Positions 25,679 through 37,973 of a stretch of DNA of 64,000 nt are shown piece by piece. Within the stretch, counting starts at the first letter, position 1. Every line of letters starts with the position of its first letter. The stretch is taken from NCBI RefSeq assembly GCF_000422885.1, contig NZ_AUGX01000028.1, positions 1-64,000 of the forward strand. Direction: 5' to 3'. The position numbers were made by a program, and so were the translations under genes. This DNA comes from Ottowia thiooxydans DSM 14619. Its GTDB lineage: Bacteria > Pseudomonadota > Gammaproteobacteria > Burkholderiales > Burkholderiaceae_C. Below the pieces are notes generated by a model. The model did no database searches. It was not told where the DNA came from and saw only the letters and a program-made list of their open reading frames with translations.

Positions 25679-26211
25679 ACTCCGTATAGATTGGCTTCGA
25701 GCTGTGCAAGCAGCGTATCGATCAACAGGACGACGTCCGCACGCTGACGTACGTCCACCTCCAGAACCGGCAATATGAGATTGCGCGCGGCCAACTCATC
25801 CAGATAGTCTTCAAGGCCCGGCGTAGGGTGGGCCGGCAATCTGCCTACGCCGATGACGCAGGGCAGTTGCTTGAGTTCTTCCTCGAAGCCGCTCAGATAT
25901 ACGCGCAGGTCTGCAAGCGGGTCAGCACTTGAGTTGTCGACCAGGATGATCAGACCGAGGGCATTTTTAGCGAGAATCTTCCATAAAAAATCAAATCGAG
26001 CCTGACCAGGCGTGCCGAACAGGCGCACCCGGTCGCCGCTCGGCAAGGTGAGCTGGCCAAAATCCAGGCCTACGGTGGTGTGGCTTTTGCTGTGGGAGTT
26101 GTCGGTGTTCACCACATCGGTGACCACCGGAGGGGTTTCACTGACGGCCCCGATGGCGGTGGTCTTGCCCGCTCCCATCATTCCCGTGAAAAGAATCTTG
26201 TATTCGTTCAT
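25675..26211 (-). CDS. Small Ras-like GTPase (MglA-like group)
   Basis: A 178-residue small GTPase. Walker A is FTGMMGAGKTT at the N-terminus (residues 8-18). Switch I carries TTVGLDFGQLTLPSG, switch II is RLFGTPGQARFDFLW (DxxG replaced by GTPG), and IILVDNSS lies in the core strand. This G-domain type is widespread with roadblock partners and may control polarity, motility or envelope processes. The ATG at 26211 is chosen over an upstream TTG at 26232. Operon with two roadblock genes and an unknown gene. Confidence 0.87.
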   Translation of the reverse strand: MNEYKILFTGMMGAGKTTAIGAVSETPPVVTDVVNTDNSHSKSHTTVGLDFGQLTLPSGDRVRLFGTPGQARFDFLWKILAKNALGLIILVDNSSADPLADLRVYLSGFEEELKQLPCVIGVGRLPAHPTPGLEDYLDELAARNLILPVLEVDVRQRADVVLLIDTLLAQLEANLYGV

Positions 26212-26307
26212 TGATTGCGAAAAAGTGAACAAGGCACAGTGTCAAACAAGACACGCGCGCGGGCTGATCTTAGGGCCAGGCGCAACTGACTTCTCTGAAT
26301 CACGGAA

Positions 26308-27135
26308 TCAGAGGCCAAGCCGCTTGCGGAGCCCGGAAATTAGGCTGGACGTGAAACTTTGCTTCACGGGTCGAGATTGAGCGTTAGAGCCAGCCTTGCC
26401 TTGGGCTGCCACGGGTTGCAAGGGAAGCAACAAGCTTGAAGCGTGCAGCACTTGCATGAAGACTTGGCATTCGTGAGGGGAAAACCCCGTCAAATTGACC
26501 AGGTCACGCGAGTTAAGTGCACGGCGTGTCAACAGGGTAGCCATGCGAATGCGCCCGGGGTCACCACGTAAGATGCCTTGCCGGGGCCAACGTTGAAGCC
26601 GATAGCGTGGCTCATTCTCAGAGGGGAGTGCCTCCTCAGGGAAAGGACGAGAGACGCCATGATCTTCAGGTTCTGACTCTTCGCGAGCCTGCACGGGAGC
26701 GAGGGGAGAAGGGGTGGCTGCGGGCATCTCCACGGTGGGTGTTTCCACGGTGGGCGTTTCTGCCAGAGACGTCTGGGTTTTAGCAGTTTCTGCCGCCAAA
26801 ACCGTTGTTTCGGTGGGAGCAGCCAACGCACTCTCCACCCCATCCAGCCATTCACGCAGCTTTTGGGAGCAAAGCGGCCTGGGAAGTGCGTCCTTCATGT
26901 CCTCATCGATCTGGTCGCGGGTGAGCCGCAACACGCGCTTGGCGATTTGGTCCGGACTCTCTTGTGGAAGGGCTACATTGCCGGAGGACGCATCCACCAA
27001 CAGAACATCGTAAGGCGGGGCTTCGACATAGGTCCACCTTGATTTCCCCCCGTGTGCATAAAGTCGCAACAACATCCGTATCAGCGCTACTTCGGTAGCG
27101 TTGAGTGAATGGGATCCGAGCTTCAAGCAAGACAT
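26308..27135 (-). CDS. Unknown protein of the GTPase-roadblock operon
   Basis: 275 residues, no signal peptide. The N-terminal part (to about residue 95) includes YDVLLVDASSGNVALPQ, somewhat like a receiver or effector fold. A Pro/Thr/Glu-rich linker with short repeats (TVETPTVEMP) follows at about 120-175. The C-terminal part (YRLQRWPRQGILRGDPGRIR, LVNLTGFSPHECQVFMQVL) resembles the winged-helix-like tail of other GTPase-operon partners. No family recognised. It is the first gene of the operon, 96 bases before the GTPase. Confidence 0.6.
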   Translation of the reverse strand: MSCLKLGSHSLNATEVALIRMLLRLYAHGGKSRWTYVEAPPYDVLLVDASSGNVALPQESPDQIAKRVLRLTRDQIDEDMKDALPRPLCSQKLREWLDGVESALAAPTETTVLAAETAKTQTSLAETPTVETPTVEMPAATPSPLAPVQAREESEPEDHGVSRPFPEEALPSENEPRYRLQRWPRQGILRGDPGRIRMATLLTRRALNSRDLVNLTGFSPHECQVFMQVLHASSLLLPLQPVAAQGKAGSNAQSRPVKQSFTSSLISGLRKRLGL

Positions 27136-27663
27136 AAGATGTCAGAAGATCGAGGTCTCAGGCGAGACGGGAGGTTGAAGGTGAAGCGATGAATTCAGTA
27201 TATAGGCGATTTGAAACAAAAGATTCAATCTGGCGATAAAACATAACAAACCTGTCGAAAGATTGAAAACTTTCAACCGCCACCGGTCCGCAAGCCCGCG
27301 CGGGCCTGCCAAGTGTTTTTTGGCGACGAAAGATATACCCTACGCTCTTCCAGCCACGTTTGCATGCTCAATACTAGAACTAAATGAGCCCTGTATCTGA
27401 AAGCCCATGTTTCACCTGAGCGGGCGCTTCAATCGCTAGGGAAAACCATGAACTGGAAGAAGCGGTAGACATGCTCACATGTTGCGGCTCTGCAACCGTT
27501 GATTCGATCCACTTCAAGCGTGCCATCGTGACTTCAAAACGGCAGTTGCTCAGCTTCCGCCGGCCTCGCTATCGAAGGCGGAAAGAAGCGGATTCAGCGC
27601 CTCCCATGGCGCAGCAGAGGCGGTGGTCTGACATGGCCGTGTGATTGCCCGCGTCAGCCCGGT
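27136..27663. other. Intergenic region between GTPase operon and lipA
   Basis: 528 bases without a convincing gene. The part near 27195-27280 is AT-rich and probably holds the promoter of the GTPase operon. It includes TTGAAA-AC-TTTCAA at 27263-27276, a perfect palindromic pair that may be an operator. GCCCGCGCGGGC near 27294-27305 is a GC-rich palindrome. The lipA-proximal half shows nothing recognisable. Confidence 0.5.
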
Positions 27664-28674
27664 TCAGCTGGTTGGCAGGCCGGCCGCTTGTGCCTGTTTG
27701 TCCGCGTGGTAGCTTGAACGCACCATGGCGCCCACGGCTGCATGGGTGAAGCCCATTTTGTAGGCCTCATCCTCGAACATCTTGAAGGTGTCAGGATGCA
27801 CATAGCGCTGCACCGGAATATGCGCTGAAGACGGGGCCAGATACTGACCAATCGTGAGCATTTCCACGCCGTGTTCGCGCATGTCGCGCATCGCCTGCAG
27901 AATTTCCTCGTCAGTTTCACCCAGGCCGACCATCAGGCCGCTTTTGGTAGGAACGGATGGGTGAAGGGCTTTGAACTTCTTGAGAAGATTGAGTGAGAAC
28001 GCGTAGTCGCTGCCCGGGCGTGCCTGCTTGTACAGGCGTGGCACCGTTTCAAGGTTATGGTTCATCACATCTGGCGGAGCAGCTTTCAGGATTTCCAGCG
28101 CCCGGTCGTCACGGCCACGGAAATCCGGCGTGAGAATTTCGATCTGCGTGCCCGGTGATTTTTCGCGCGTGGAGCGGATGCAGTCTACGAAGTGCTGGCT
28201 GCCGCCGTCTCGAAGGTCATCGCGGTCCACGCTGGTGATGACGACATATTTGAGCCGCAGCTGCGCAATGGTATTGCCCAGATTGGCCGGCTCATTGGCA
28301 TCCAGCGGGTCAGGCCTGCCGTGGCCGACATCGCAGAACGGACACCGCCGCGTGCATTTGTCTCCCATGATCATGAACGTGGCCGTGCCATGCCCAAAGC
28401 ATTCGCCGATATTCGGGCAACTGGCTTCCTCGCACACCGTCACGAGGTTGTTCTTGCGCAAGATATCCTTGATCTCGTAGAAGCGAGTGCTCGGGCTACC
28501 GGCCTTGACTCGGATCCAGTCAGGTTTTTTCAGCGCCGGGCCGTCGTTTTGAACTTTGATCGGAATGCGGGAAAGCTTGGCGCCGGCTTTTTGCTTGGCT
28601 GTTGCGTCATAGGCGCCAGCGGGCTGTGCTTCGCGCACGACGGGTGCGTTGGGGCCGAGGGTGGTGGTGGTCAT
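27664..28674 (-). CDS. lipA: Lipoyl synthase
   Basis: A 336-residue radical-SAM enzyme that inserts two sulfurs into protein-bound octanoyl chains. The auxiliary cluster motif is [12 protein letters not shown] and the radical-SAM motif [13 protein letters not shown]; the C-terminal SSYHAD includes the family's conserved RSSYHA serine. The ATG at 28674 begins [15 protein letters not shown]; the frame is open 28 codons upstream but would overlap lipB. It follows lipB by 13 bases in the same operon. Confidence 0.97.
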   Translation of the reverse strand: MTTTTLGPNAPVVREAQPAGAYDATAKQKAGAKLSRIPIKVQNDGPALKKPDWIRVKAGSPSTRFYEIKDILRKNNLVTVCEEASCPNIGECFGHGTATFMIMGDKCTRRCPFCDVGHGRPDPLDANEPANLGNTIAQLRLKYVVITSVDRDDLRDGGSQHFVDCIRSTREKSPGTQIEILTPDFRGRDDRALEILKAAPPDVMNHNLETVPRLYKQARPGSDYAFSLNLLKKFKALHPSVPTKSGLMVGLGETDEEILQAMRDMREHGVEMLTIGQYLAPSSAHIPVQRYVHPDTFKMFEDEAYKMGFTHAAVGAMVRSSYHADKQAQAAGLPTS

Positions 28675-28687
28675 GAGACTTTTCTTT

Positions 28688-29380
28688 CTAACCCTGCAAT
28701 AGGCGGGTGAGCTGCTTGGCCAGTTCGTGGGCGGCATCGTCACAGCTGGCAGATACACCGATTGTAGAAAGATCTACGGTGGTCAAGCTTGGGTAGCCGC
28801 AAGGGTTGATACGCGAAAAGGGTTCCAGGTCCATTGCTACGTTCAGAGACAAGCCATGGTAGGCGCGGTGATTGCTCACTTTGATCCCCAAGGCGGCAAT
28901 TTTCCCCAATCCAGTGAAATCCGGTTTCGGCGCGGGAGAGCCCGGTACGCGATGCTGCGGGCGCTGGGTGAGCATGGCGTGGCTGAAAGGGTCGTCCAGA
29001 CGGACATAAATACCAGGGGCACCAGCCAGTCGATGTCCTGTGACCCCAAAACTGGCCAAGGTGCGAATCGCCGCTTCTTCCAGCCGGTGTACGTATTCCT
29101 TGACGAAGATGGCGCGAGATTTCAGGTCAATCAGCGGATAGGCCACGACTTGCCCGGGGCCGTGATAGGTCACCTGGCCTCCCCGGTCCGTGGGTACGAC
29201 CGGAATGTCGCCAGCCGCCAGCACGTGTTCGGGTTTGCCTGCCAAGCCGAGGGTAAACACACCGGGGTGCTCGCAAAGCCAGAGCTGGTCGGATGGGGCA
29301 TCCGCCGCCGAAGCCGTGAACTGCTTCATGGCTTCGAATGTGGGGGCGTATTCAACCCGTCCCAGGTAAGTGACGTTCAT
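28688..29380 (-). CDS. lipB: Octanoyltransferase
   Basis: A 230-residue LipB that moves octanoate from acyl carrier protein to lipoyl domains. Signature [20 protein letters not shown] is present, as is the catalytic region [22 protein letters not shown] (lysine of the conserved GxK), with Cys in [14 protein letters not shown] as the acyl acceptor. It lies between the DUF493 gene and lipA, the usual proteobacterial order. Confidence 0.96.
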   Translation of the reverse strand: MNVTYLGRVEYAPTFEAMKQFTASAADAPSDQLWLCEHPGVFTLGLAGKPEHVLAAGDIPVVPTDRGGQVTYHGPGQVVAYPLIDLKSRAIFVKEYVHRLEEAAIRTLASFGVTGHRLAGAPGIYVRLDDPFSHAMLTQRPQHRVPGSPAPKPDFTGLGKIAALGIKVSNHRAYHGLSLNVAMDLEPFSRINPCGYPSLTTVDLSTIGVSASCDDAAHELAKQLTRLLQG

Positions 29381-29457
29381 GCGCGAATGCCTGTTCTAGG
29401 TCCTGGCGGCTGCGGGCGCTAGTCCTTGGGATTGCAAACGCAGTTTCACAGTTCCCC

Positions 29458-29802
29458 TTACAGCACCCACTTGGCGGAAGGATGGGTCGACAATGTGCGA
29501 TACAGCTCATCAAGTTGGTCCCGGCTTGTCGCGGTGACCGTGATGGTGACGCCGAGATATTTGCCGCCGCCGCTTTCACGGAGTTCTATATTGGTGGCGT
29601 CGAAAGCCGGATCAAATTGTTTGGCAATATGTGTGACGGCGTGCACGAAGCCTTCCTCATTGACGCCCACCACTTTGATGGGGAATGCGCTGGGGTATTC
29701 GATGAGCGACTCGCGCGCTTCAGGCGTCAGCTTGATGTCTTCCGGCGGCAACTCCGCCGATGGGCCGGCGCCCTCTTGAGGTGGGGACGAAGGATTGGTC
29801 AT
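29458..29802 (-). CDS. YbeD-family protein (DUF493)
   Basis: A 114-residue protein of the DUF493/YbeD family with IEYPSAFPIKVVGVNEEGFV and GGGKYLGVTITVTATSRDQL, an ACT-like regulatory fold. The ATG at 29802 gives an N-terminal Pro/Ser-rich extension (MTNPSSPPQEGAGPSAELPP). It is consistently found upstream of lipB, which suggests a role connected with lipoate, but its function is not settled. Confidence 0.92.
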   Translation of the reverse strand: MTNPSSPPQEGAGPSAELPPEDIKLTPEARESLIEYPSAFPIKVVGVNEEGFVHAVTHIAKQFDPAFDATNIELRESGGGKYLGVTITVTATSRDQLDELYRTLSTHPSAKWVL

Positions 29803-30288
29803 GTCGTTCTTTCGTGAAGGATAGAATGGCTCATGCTGCGGACGGTGGGCTGAGCTGCACAGCGATTGTCTTACAGTGTGGCGCCCCAAATGGCCTCATG
29901 CCCCCATTGCGGATGTTGACCATGCACCCAAGTTGGTGCTTGCCCGCGCAATGTCTCGAATTGGCGTCGCCTCGCTCAAAAATGGTGCTCTCCAAATGGA
30001 GCTCCCTATATAGAGATGGCATGAGAGTTCTGGTGAATGAGAGGGGCGATCACTGGGCATGGCTAAGGCTCTTGCAGAGGGGTGTTTGAATCGAAAACGC
30101 ACTCTCTACCCGCTGGGCCCATGCCCGAGTGTTCCGGAAAGTGTTGCGGCAAGTTAACCGTTTTTCAGGAAACCGACGGATTACCTTCGGACTAACCCTA
30201 TAATAAGAGGCTTTGCAGTCGCAGCGGAAGATTGCAGTCAATTGTGGGTAACCGCAAGAAATCGGCTGTCATTTGCTCGAAAGCGGAA
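29803..30288. other. Divergent region between DUF493-lipBA and atp operon
   Basis: 486 bases with no convincing gene. Short open frames here lack start signals and family resemblance. The right end holds the likely atp promoter (TATAAT at 30199-30204); the promoter for the lip genes on the minus strand was not pinned down. Confidence 0.45.
30199..30204 (+). promoter_or_regulatory. Candidate -10 box of the atp operon
   Basis: A perfect TATAAT 85 bases before the atpI start. No convincing -35 hexamer lies 16-18 bases upstream, so this rests on the -10 box and position only. Confidence 0.4.
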
Positions 30289-30804
30289 ATGGTCACAATA
30301 GCACCCGTCAAGGCGCGGCCCCTGCCTGCAGAAAATGCAGATGGAGTCACCCCGGAGGATTTCAAGCCTCTGAGTGCCGAAGAAGCTCGCCAATGGCGTG
30401 CTGAGCATCCTCCTTTGTCTCCCTGGCCGGTGGTCTGGGTTCAGGCGGGGTTGGGTCTGATGGTTGTGGTGGTGGCCTGGTTTGTGTCCAAGGGTGCTGT
30501 GTCCGTGGTTTGGTCCGCTGGGTACGGTGTCTTGGCTGCGTGGTTGCCTGCGGTGCTGTTTGCCCGCATGGTGTCTCGCCGGATGCGAATCGAATCCAAT
30601 GCTGCAAGTGCCTTGACGGCGCTGATGGTGTGGGAGGGGATCAAAATTGTATTAACGCTGGCTTTGCTGCTGGCGGCGCCAAAGATTTTGGCGCAGGTGC
30701 AATGGCTGGCTTTGCTGGCCGGATTTGTGGTGACTATCAAGGCCGCTTGGGCGGCTATGTGGTTGATGTCGGTGAAACGCCGGTCAACTGTGCCGATGAA
30801 CTGA
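30289..30804 (+). CDS. atpI: ATP synthase subunit I
   Basis: A 171-residue membrane protein with an N-terminal soluble extension (to about residue 45) and four hydrophobic helices, including WPVVWVQAGLGLMVVVVAW and LTALMVWEGIKIVLTLALLL. AtpI helps assemble the c-ring and Mg2+ uptake is also suggested for it. The ATG at 30289 is chosen over an upstream TTG at 30232. First gene of the atp operon; longer than typical AtpI of about 130 residues. Confidence 0.85.
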   Translation: MVTIAPVKARPLPAENADGVTPEDFKPLSAEEARQWRAEHPPLSPWPVVWVQAGLGLMVVVVAWFVSKGAVSVVWSAGYGVLAAWLPAVLFARMVSRRMRIESNAASALTALMVWEGIKIVLTLALLLAAPKILAQVQWLALLAGFVVTIKAAWAAMWLMSVKRRSTVPMN

Positions 30805-30825
30805 CCTTTGGATAAGTGGTAACGT

Positions 30826-31704
30826 ATGGCTGCTGAAGGCGCGCAAGGGCAGACTGCTGGTGAATATATCCAGCATCACCTGCAACACTTGCAGTTAAAT
30901 TTCAATCTCGAGCCCGTGAAGCAGAAGTCGATCATCGACTTCAGCCTGTTCAACGCGGACTCGGTGTTCTGGTCTGTTCTTCTGGGTGTCGTGGGTTGCT
31001 GGCTCTTATGGCTGGCTGCTCGCAAGGCCACTTCTGGTGTGCCTGGGCGCTTCCAGGCGGCGGTGGAAATCCTGGCTGAGCTGGTGGAAAACCAGGCCAA
31101 GGGCGTGATTCACAATGCCAAGAGCCGTAAGCTGGTGTCGCCTCTGGCATTGACGGTGTTCTTCTGGATTTTCATGATGAACGCCATGGATCTGCTGCCA
31201 GTGGATCTGTTGCCTTTGGGTTATCAGGCTGCGGTTGGCGATAGCCATGCTTATCATCGCGTGGTCCCTACTGCCGACCTTTCCACAACGCTTGGCTTGT
31301 CCCTGAGCGTGCTGGTGGTGTGCCTGTTCTACAACCTCAAGATCAAAGGTCTGGGCGGCTGGTCTCATGAACTGGTGACGGCGCCTTTTGGTGCACACCC
31401 TGTGCTGTGGCCCATCAACCTGTTGATGCAGATCATTGAATATGTCGCCAAGACCGTCTCGCACGGCATGCGATTGTTCGGCAACATGTTTGCCGGCGAA
31501 CTCGTCTTCATGTTGATCGCCTTGATGGGCGGCGTATGGGCCTGGCAATTCAACCCCCTTACGGGCGGTTTCTGGCTGGGTATCGGGCACGTGATTGCGG
31601 GTTCTGTGTGGGCAATCTTCCACATCCTGATCATTACGCTGCAGGCGTTCATCTTCATGATGCTGACGCTGATTTACGTGGGTCAGTCGCACGACGCTCA
31701 CTGA
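30826..31704 (+). CDS. atpB: F0F1 ATP synthase subunit a
   Basis: A 292-residue integral membrane subunit that forms the proton half-channels against the c-ring. The conserved arginine lies in [20 protein letters not shown], and [16 protein letters not shown] is the last helix. It contains an inserted hydrophilic loop ([20 protein letters not shown]) typical of proteobacterial subunit a. It follows atpI by 21 bases. Confidence 0.97.
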   Translation: MAAEGAQGQTAGEYIQHHLQHLQLNFNLEPVKQKSIIDFSLFNADSVFWSVLLGVVGCWLLWLAARKATSGVPGRFQAAVEILAELVENQAKGVIHNAKSRKLVSPLALTVFFWIFMMNAMDLLPVDLLPLGYQAAVGDSHAYHRVVPTADLSTTLGLSLSVLVVCLFYNLKIKGLGGWSHELVTAPFGAHPVLWPINLLMQIIEYVAKTVSHGMRLFGNMFAGELVFMLIALMGGVWAWQFNPLTGGFWLGIGHVIAGSVWAIFHILIITLQAFIFMMLTLIYVGQSHDAH

Positions 31705-32028
<324 letters not shown>

Positions 32029-32063
32029 GCGGCTGGCCTTTCTAGACTGAAAGGAGTCGAACC

Positions 32064-32534
32064 GTGAATATCAACGCGACACTGTTCCTGCAGGCCGTTG
32101 TCTTCGCGATCCTGGTTTGGTTCACGATGAAATTCGTGTGGCCACCGATCACGAAGGCACTGGATGAGCGGGCTCAGAAAATCGCCGACGGCCTCGCTGC
32201 CGCCGACAAAGCCAAAACCGAACTCGCCGCAGCCAATTCGCGCGTCGAGCAGGAGTTGGCCAGTTCGCGCAATGAGACTTCGGCACGTTTGGCTGACGCC
32301 GAGCGCCGTGCGCAGCACATCATCGAAGAAGCCAAGGTGCGAGCCAATGAGGAAGCCAGCAAGATTGTTGCTGCTGCCCAGGCTGATGCCGAGCAACAGG
32401 TGGTGCGAGCCCGTGAGGCTCTGCGCGAGCAGGTGGCTGTTTTGGCCGTTAAAGGCGCCGAGCAGATTCTTCGCAAGGAAGTCAATCCGACTATCCATGC
32501 CGATCTGCTGACACGCCTGAAGACCGAGCTCTGA
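32064..32534 (+). CDS. atpF: F0F1 ATP synthase subunit b
   Basis: A 156-residue peripheral-stalk subunit: one N-terminal membrane helix ([19 protein letters not shown]) followed by a long Ala/Glu-rich coiled coil. It starts with GTG at 32064 behind a perfect AAGGAG (32051-32056); no better ATG exists. It links the membrane part to delta and alpha3beta3. Standard place between atpE and atpH. Confidence 0.96.
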   Translation: MNINATLFLQAVVFAILVWFTMKFVWPPITKALDERAQKIADGLAAADKAKTELAAANSRVEQELASSRNETSARLADAERRAQHIIEEAKVRANEEASKIVAAAQADAEQQVVRAREALREQVAVLAVKGAEQILRKEVNPTIHADLLTRLKTEL

Positions 32535-32564
32535 TTCTCAAAGCTCGCCCAAAGGAAAACGTCT

Positions 32565-33095
32565 ATGGCAGAACTCGCCACCATTGCAAGACCCTACGCC
32601 GAAGCCCTGTTCCAGGTCTCGCGCGCCGATCTGGCCGCGACACAGTCCTGGCTTGATGGGCTGGCGGGCGCGGCGGCCAGCGATGAGCTGCTGCAGTTCG
32701 CCGCTGATCCTCGGGTCAATGCCCGTCAGGTGTTCGAAGTCGTCACTGGCGTGCTCAAGAATTCGTTGCCCGAGCGTGGCGCGAATTTCCTGCGCGCCAT
32801 CATCGATAACTCACGCCTTGCTGCGCTGCCCGAAGTGGCACGCCAGTTCCGTGATCTGGCCAATGCGGTCAGCGGCAGTTCGGACGCACTGATTCAAAGC
32901 GCCTTCCCGATCGATGATTCTGAGCTGAACAGCTTGGTTACTACGCTCGAAAAGCGTTTTGGCCGCAAGCTGCAGGCCCAGGTGCAGATCGATCCGGCGC
33001 TGATCGGTGGCGTACGCGTCACGGTGGGTGACGAGGTGCTGGACACCTCGGTGAAAGCCCGCCTGGAACAAATGAAGATGGCTCTGACGGCCTGA
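32565..33095 (+). CDS. atpH: F0F1 ATP synthase subunit delta
   Basis: A 176-residue stalk subunit with [16 protein letters not shown] at the N-terminus and the conserved C-terminal signature [20 protein letters not shown]. It clamps the top of alpha3beta3 to subunit b. GGAAAACG precedes the ATG, and atpA starts 56 bases after the stop. Confidence 0.97.
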   Translation: MAELATIARPYAEALFQVSRADLAATQSWLDGLAGAAASDELLQFAADPRVNARQVFEVVTGVLKNSLPERGANFLRAIIDNSRLAALPEVARQFRDLANAVSGSSDALIQSAFPIDDSELNSLVTTLEKRFGRKLQAQVQIDPALIGGVRVTVGDEVLDTSVKARLEQMKMALTA

Positions 33096-33151
33096 TGAAA
33101 GCATCAGGCGCCAGGCTCCTCGATACAACCCTTTAGGACAAGGAAAGAGTC

Positions 33152-34711
33152 ATGCAACTCAATCCCGCAGAAATTTCAGAACTGATCAAGAGCCGCATCG
33201 AGGGCCTGGGTGTCAGCGCCGACGTGCGCAACCAGGGCACCGTGGTGTCGGTGACCGACGGCATCGTGCGCATTCATGGCCTCTCTGATGCCATGCAAGG
33301 CGAGATGTTGGAGTTCCCTCCCACAGCCGCTGGTGTTCCCACTTTCGGTCTCGCCCTGAACCTCGAGCGCGACTCTGTCGGCTCCGTGATCCTGGGTGAA
33401 TACGAACACATCTCCGAAGGCGACGTCGTCAAGTGCACGGGCCGCATTCTGGAAGTGCCCGTCGGTCCTGAGCTGATTGGCCGCGTGGTGAACGCACTGG
33501 GTCAGCCTATTGACGGCAAAGGCCCCATCAACGCCAAGATGACCGACGTGATCGAGAAGGTCGCGCCTGGCGTTATTGCGCGTCAATCGGTGAGCCAGCC
33601 TGTGCAAACCGGCCTGAAGTCCATTGACTCCATGGTTCCCGTGGGCCGTGGTCAGCGCGAGCTGATCATTGGTGACCGCCAAACTGGTAAGACGGCTGTC
33701 GCAATCGACGCCATCATCAACCAGAAGGGTCAGAACATGACCTGCGTGTACGTCGCCATCGGCCAGAAGGCGTCGTCCATCAAAAACGTGGTGCGCTCCC
33801 TGGAGCAAGCTGGCGCGATGGAATACACCATCGTCGTGGCAGCGTCCGCATCCGAATCGGCAGCCATGCAGTACGTGTCGGCCTATTCCGGCTGCACCAT
33901 GGGTGAGTACTTCCGTGATCGTGGCGAAGACGCTTTGATCATCTATGACGATCTGTCCAAGCAAGCTGTGGCTTACCGCCAGGTTTCGCTGTTGCTGCGC
34001 CGTCCTCCAGGCCGTGAAGCCTACCCTGGCGACGTGTTCTATCTCCACTCGCGTCTGCTGGAGCGTGCTGCTCGCGTGAACGCCGATTACGTCGAAGCCT
34101 TCACCAAAGGTGAAGTCAAAGGCAAAACCGGTTCACTCACCGCACTGCCCATCATTGAAACGCAAGCGGGCGACGTGTCGGCATTCGTTCCAACCAACGT
34201 GATCTCGATCACCGACGGCCAGATCTTCCTGGAAACCAGCTTGTTCAACGCAGGTATCCGCCCCGCCATCAACGCCGGTATTTCGGTGTCCCGCGTGGGT
34301 GGTGCAGCTCAGACCGATCTGATCAAGAAGCTCTCCGGCGGTATCCGTACCGACTTGGCGCAGTACCGTGAGCTGGCGGCTTTCGCCCAGTTCGCATCCG
34401 ATCTCGATGCCGCCACTAAAAAGCAGCTCGACCGCGGTGCACGCGTGACCGAATTGCTCAAGCAAGCCCAGTACAGCCCACTGCCTATCAGCTTGATGGG
34501 TGCGACGCTGTTCGCGGTGAACAAAGGCTTCATGGATAACGTGGAAGTTGCCAAGATCCTGTCTTTCGAGTCAGGGCTGCACAGCTACCTCAAGGACAAG
34601 CATGCTGATCTGCTCAGCAAGATGGATGCCGGCAAGGCGCTCGACAAGGACAAGGAGCTGGAAGCAGCTCTGACGGCCGCCATCGAAGCCTTCAAGAAAA
34701 CCTTCGCTTGA
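33152..34711 (+). CDS. atpA: F0F1 ATP synthase subunit alpha
   Basis: A 519-residue alpha subunit, full length. The P-loop is [11 protein letters not shown], and [20 protein letters not shown] is the ATPase alpha/beta signature region. It forms the non-catalytic nucleotide sites of the F1 head. AAGGAAAGAG precedes the start. An acidic SINKING motif typical of alpha is replaced by normal family sequence; nothing odd seen. Confidence 0.98.
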   Translation: MQLNPAEISELIKSRIEGLGVSADVRNQGTVVSVTDGIVRIHGLSDAMQGEMLEFPPTAAGVPTFGLALNLERDSVGSVILGEYEHISEGDVVKCTGRILEVPVGPELIGRVVNALGQPIDGKGPINAKMTDVIEKVAPGVIARQSVSQPVQTGLKSIDSMVPVGRGQRELIIGDRQTGKTAVAIDAIINQKGQNMTCVYVAIGQKASSIKNVVRSLEQAGAMEYTIVVAASASESAAMQYVSAYSGCTMGEYFRDRGEDALIIYDDLSKQAVAYRQVSLLLRRPPGREAYPGDVFYLHSRLLERAARVNADYVEAFTKGEVKGKTGSLTALPIIETQAGDVSAFVPTNVISITDGQIFLETSLFNAGIRPAINAGISVSRVGGAAQTDLIKKLSGGIRTDLAQYRELAAFAQFASDLDAATKKQLDRGARVTELLKQAQYSPLPISLMGATLFAVNKGFMDNVEVAKILSFESGLHSYLKDKHADLLSKMDAGKALDKDKELEAALTAAIEAFKKTFA

Positions 34712-34735
34712 TCCTTCCTCGAAAGGACTAACGCA

Positions 34736-35614
34736 ATGGCAGTCGGTAAGGAAATTCGCGGCAAGATCAAATCGGTGGAAAACACCAAGAAGATCACCAA
34801 AGCCATGGAAATGGTGTCCGCCTCTAAGATGCGCAAGGCGCAGGATCGCATGTGGGCGGCCCGGCCTTACGCTGAGAAAGTGCGTAACATCGCAGCTCAC
34901 CTGGGTCAGGCCAATCCTGATTACGTTCATCCCTTCATGAAGGTCAATGACGTCAAGAAGGCTGGCGTGATCGTGGTGACGACAGATAAGGCTATGTGCG
35001 GGGGTTTGAACACCAACGTACTGCGCGCTGTGACGGCCAAGTTGCGGGAGCTGCAAAGCGCCGGCGACGAAGTCGACGTGACTGCCATCGGCAGCAAGGG
35101 CTTGGGCTTTCTGACCCGCATCGGGGCCAGAGTGGTCTCGCAGGTCGTACAGTTGGGCGATACGCCGCATCTGGAAAAGCTCATCGGCCCCGTCAAGGTG
35201 CTGCTCGACCAGTACGAGAAGGGCGAGTTGAACGCAGTCTATATTGCGTACACCCGCTTCATCAACACCATGAAACAAGAGGCGGTGCTTGAGCAGTTGC
35301 TTCCGCTGTCGAATGGCAAGATGCAGGAAGAAACGCGTGCCAGCGGCACGCAGCATGACTGGGACTACATCTACGAGCCCGACGCACAGACCGTCATCGA
35401 CGAGCTTCTGGTGCGCTACGTCGAGTCGCTGGCTTATCAGGCTGTAGCCGAGAACATGGCTTCTGAGCATTCTGCCCGCATGGTGGCCATGAAGGCCGCT
35501 ACCGACAACGCAGGTAACGTGATTAGCGAGCTGAAACTGGTCTACAACAAGACCCGCCAGGCAGCGATCACCCAGGAATTGTCCGAGATCGTGGCGGGCG
35601 CTGCGGCGGTCTGA
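34736..35614 (+). CDS. atpG: F0F1 ATP synthase subunit gamma
   Basis: A 292-residue central-shaft subunit. The N-terminal coiled coil starts [20 protein letters not shown] followed by [13 protein letters not shown], and the C-terminal helix has [14 protein letters not shown]; both form the rotating axle. [14 protein letters not shown] is the conserved globular segment. It starts 24 bases after atpA behind GAAAGGA. Confidence 0.98.
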   Translation: MAVGKEIRGKIKSVENTKKITKAMEMVSASKMRKAQDRMWAARPYAEKVRNIAAHLGQANPDYVHPFMKVNDVKKAGVIVVTTDKAMCGGLNTNVLRAVTAKLRELQSAGDEVDVTAIGSKGLGFLTRIGARVVSQVVQLGDTPHLEKLIGPVKVLLDQYEKGELNAVYIAYTRFINTMKQEAVLEQLLPLSNGKMQEETRASGTQHDWDYIYEPDAQTVIDELLVRYVESLAYQAVAENMASEHSARMVAMKAATDNAGNVISELKLVYNKTRQAAITQELSEIVAGAAAV

Positions 35615-37081
<1,467 letters not shown>

Positions 37082-37173
37082 TTTTTAATCAGCGTTCGGC
37101 ATCGGGCGCCCGGCCCACTGGAGAGCATGTTTCTCTCCATGGTCCGGGGCACTGTGTTTAACCAGGAGATAAC

Positions 37174-37593
37174 ATGGCCAACACCATTCACGTCGACGTG
37201 GTCAGCGCCGAGGAGTCCATCTTCTCGGGCGAGGCCACGTTCGTTGCCCTCCCAGGCGAAGCTGGCGAATTGGGTATTTACCCACGCCACACACCGCTTA
37301 TTACGCGCATCAAGCCCGGCTCCGTGCGCATCAAGACGGTGGGCGGAGAAGAAGAGTTTGTATTCGTGGCTGGCGGCATCCTTGAGGTGCAACCCAACCA
37401 CGTCACCGTGCTGTCCGACACCGCTATCCGCGGCAAGGATCTGGACGATGAGAAGGCCAATGAGGCCAAGCTTGCTGCAGAAGAAGCGCTGAAGAACGCC
37501 AAGAGCGAGATTGACATGGCTCGCGCCTCGTCAGAGCTTGCTGTGCTGGCGGCTCAGATTGCTGCGCTGCGCAAGTACCGTCAAAAGCGCTGA
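37174..37593 (+). CDS. atpC: F0F1 ATP synthase subunit epsilon
   Basis: A 139-residue epsilon subunit with an N-terminal beta-sandwich ([20 protein letters not shown]) and a C-terminal helical hairpin that can inhibit ATP hydrolysis. CAGGAGATAAC precedes the ATG. Last gene of the complete atpIBEFHAGDC operon, followed by a terminator. Confidence 0.97.
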   Translation: MANTIHVDVVSAEESIFSGEATFVALPGEAGELGIYPRHTPLITRIKPGSVRIKTVGGEEEFVFVAGGILEVQPNHVTVLSDTAIRGKDLDDEKANEAKLAAEEALKNAKSEIDMARASSELAVLAAQIAALRKYRQKR

Positions 37594-37973
37594 GCCCGCT
37601 AACATGCCCAAGCCGTTAACCGGTCTGGGCGGCTTCTTCACCCAACGGTGAGCGAAAGAGTCCCTCCAGATATATTCTGCAGGGGCTTTTTTGTTGGCAG
37701 GCCGATCCCAAATTCCCGCTAGTCAACCGACCCCATCGACCTAGGCTAACTAATTTTGCTCGGTACGGCAGTAGGCGGCAGGTTACCAAAGGTCATCAGA
37801 TGCTGGGCTACTCCATATACGACGGTGCGCACCTGAGCGGATAGCATCGAACGCGGCGCGCTGGTGGATCACACCTGCAATGCCGTTCTGGTCGACATCG
37901 GCGCAGACCTAAACCAATGGCTGGCGCAAGGTGAAAAGCGCCAGAATCCATAGCGCCTACGACGCTGCCTCTC
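37594..37973. other. Gap after atpC, possible degraded DNA
   Basis: 380 bases with no intact gene. Beyond the atp terminator the sequence has scattered stops in all frames and looks like worn coding or insertion-sequence DNA, but no fragment could be assigned to a family. It marks the junction between the core atp operon and the catabolic cluster. Confidence 0.4.
37659..37692 (+). terminator. Terminator of the atp operon
   Basis: An imperfect GC-rich stem (about 37659-37670 with 37676-37686, 5-base loop TATAT) is followed by TTTTTT at 37687-37692, 66 bases after atpC. Confidence 0.75.

Noticed and set aside
29760-30089. Short plus-strand frame before atpI
   Set aside because: It partly overlaps the DUF493 gene start, has no ribosome-binding site and no resemblance to any family.
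37594-37973. Attempt to name a transposase remnant after atpC
   Set aside because: Short readable fragments on both strands did not match any family well enough to name.
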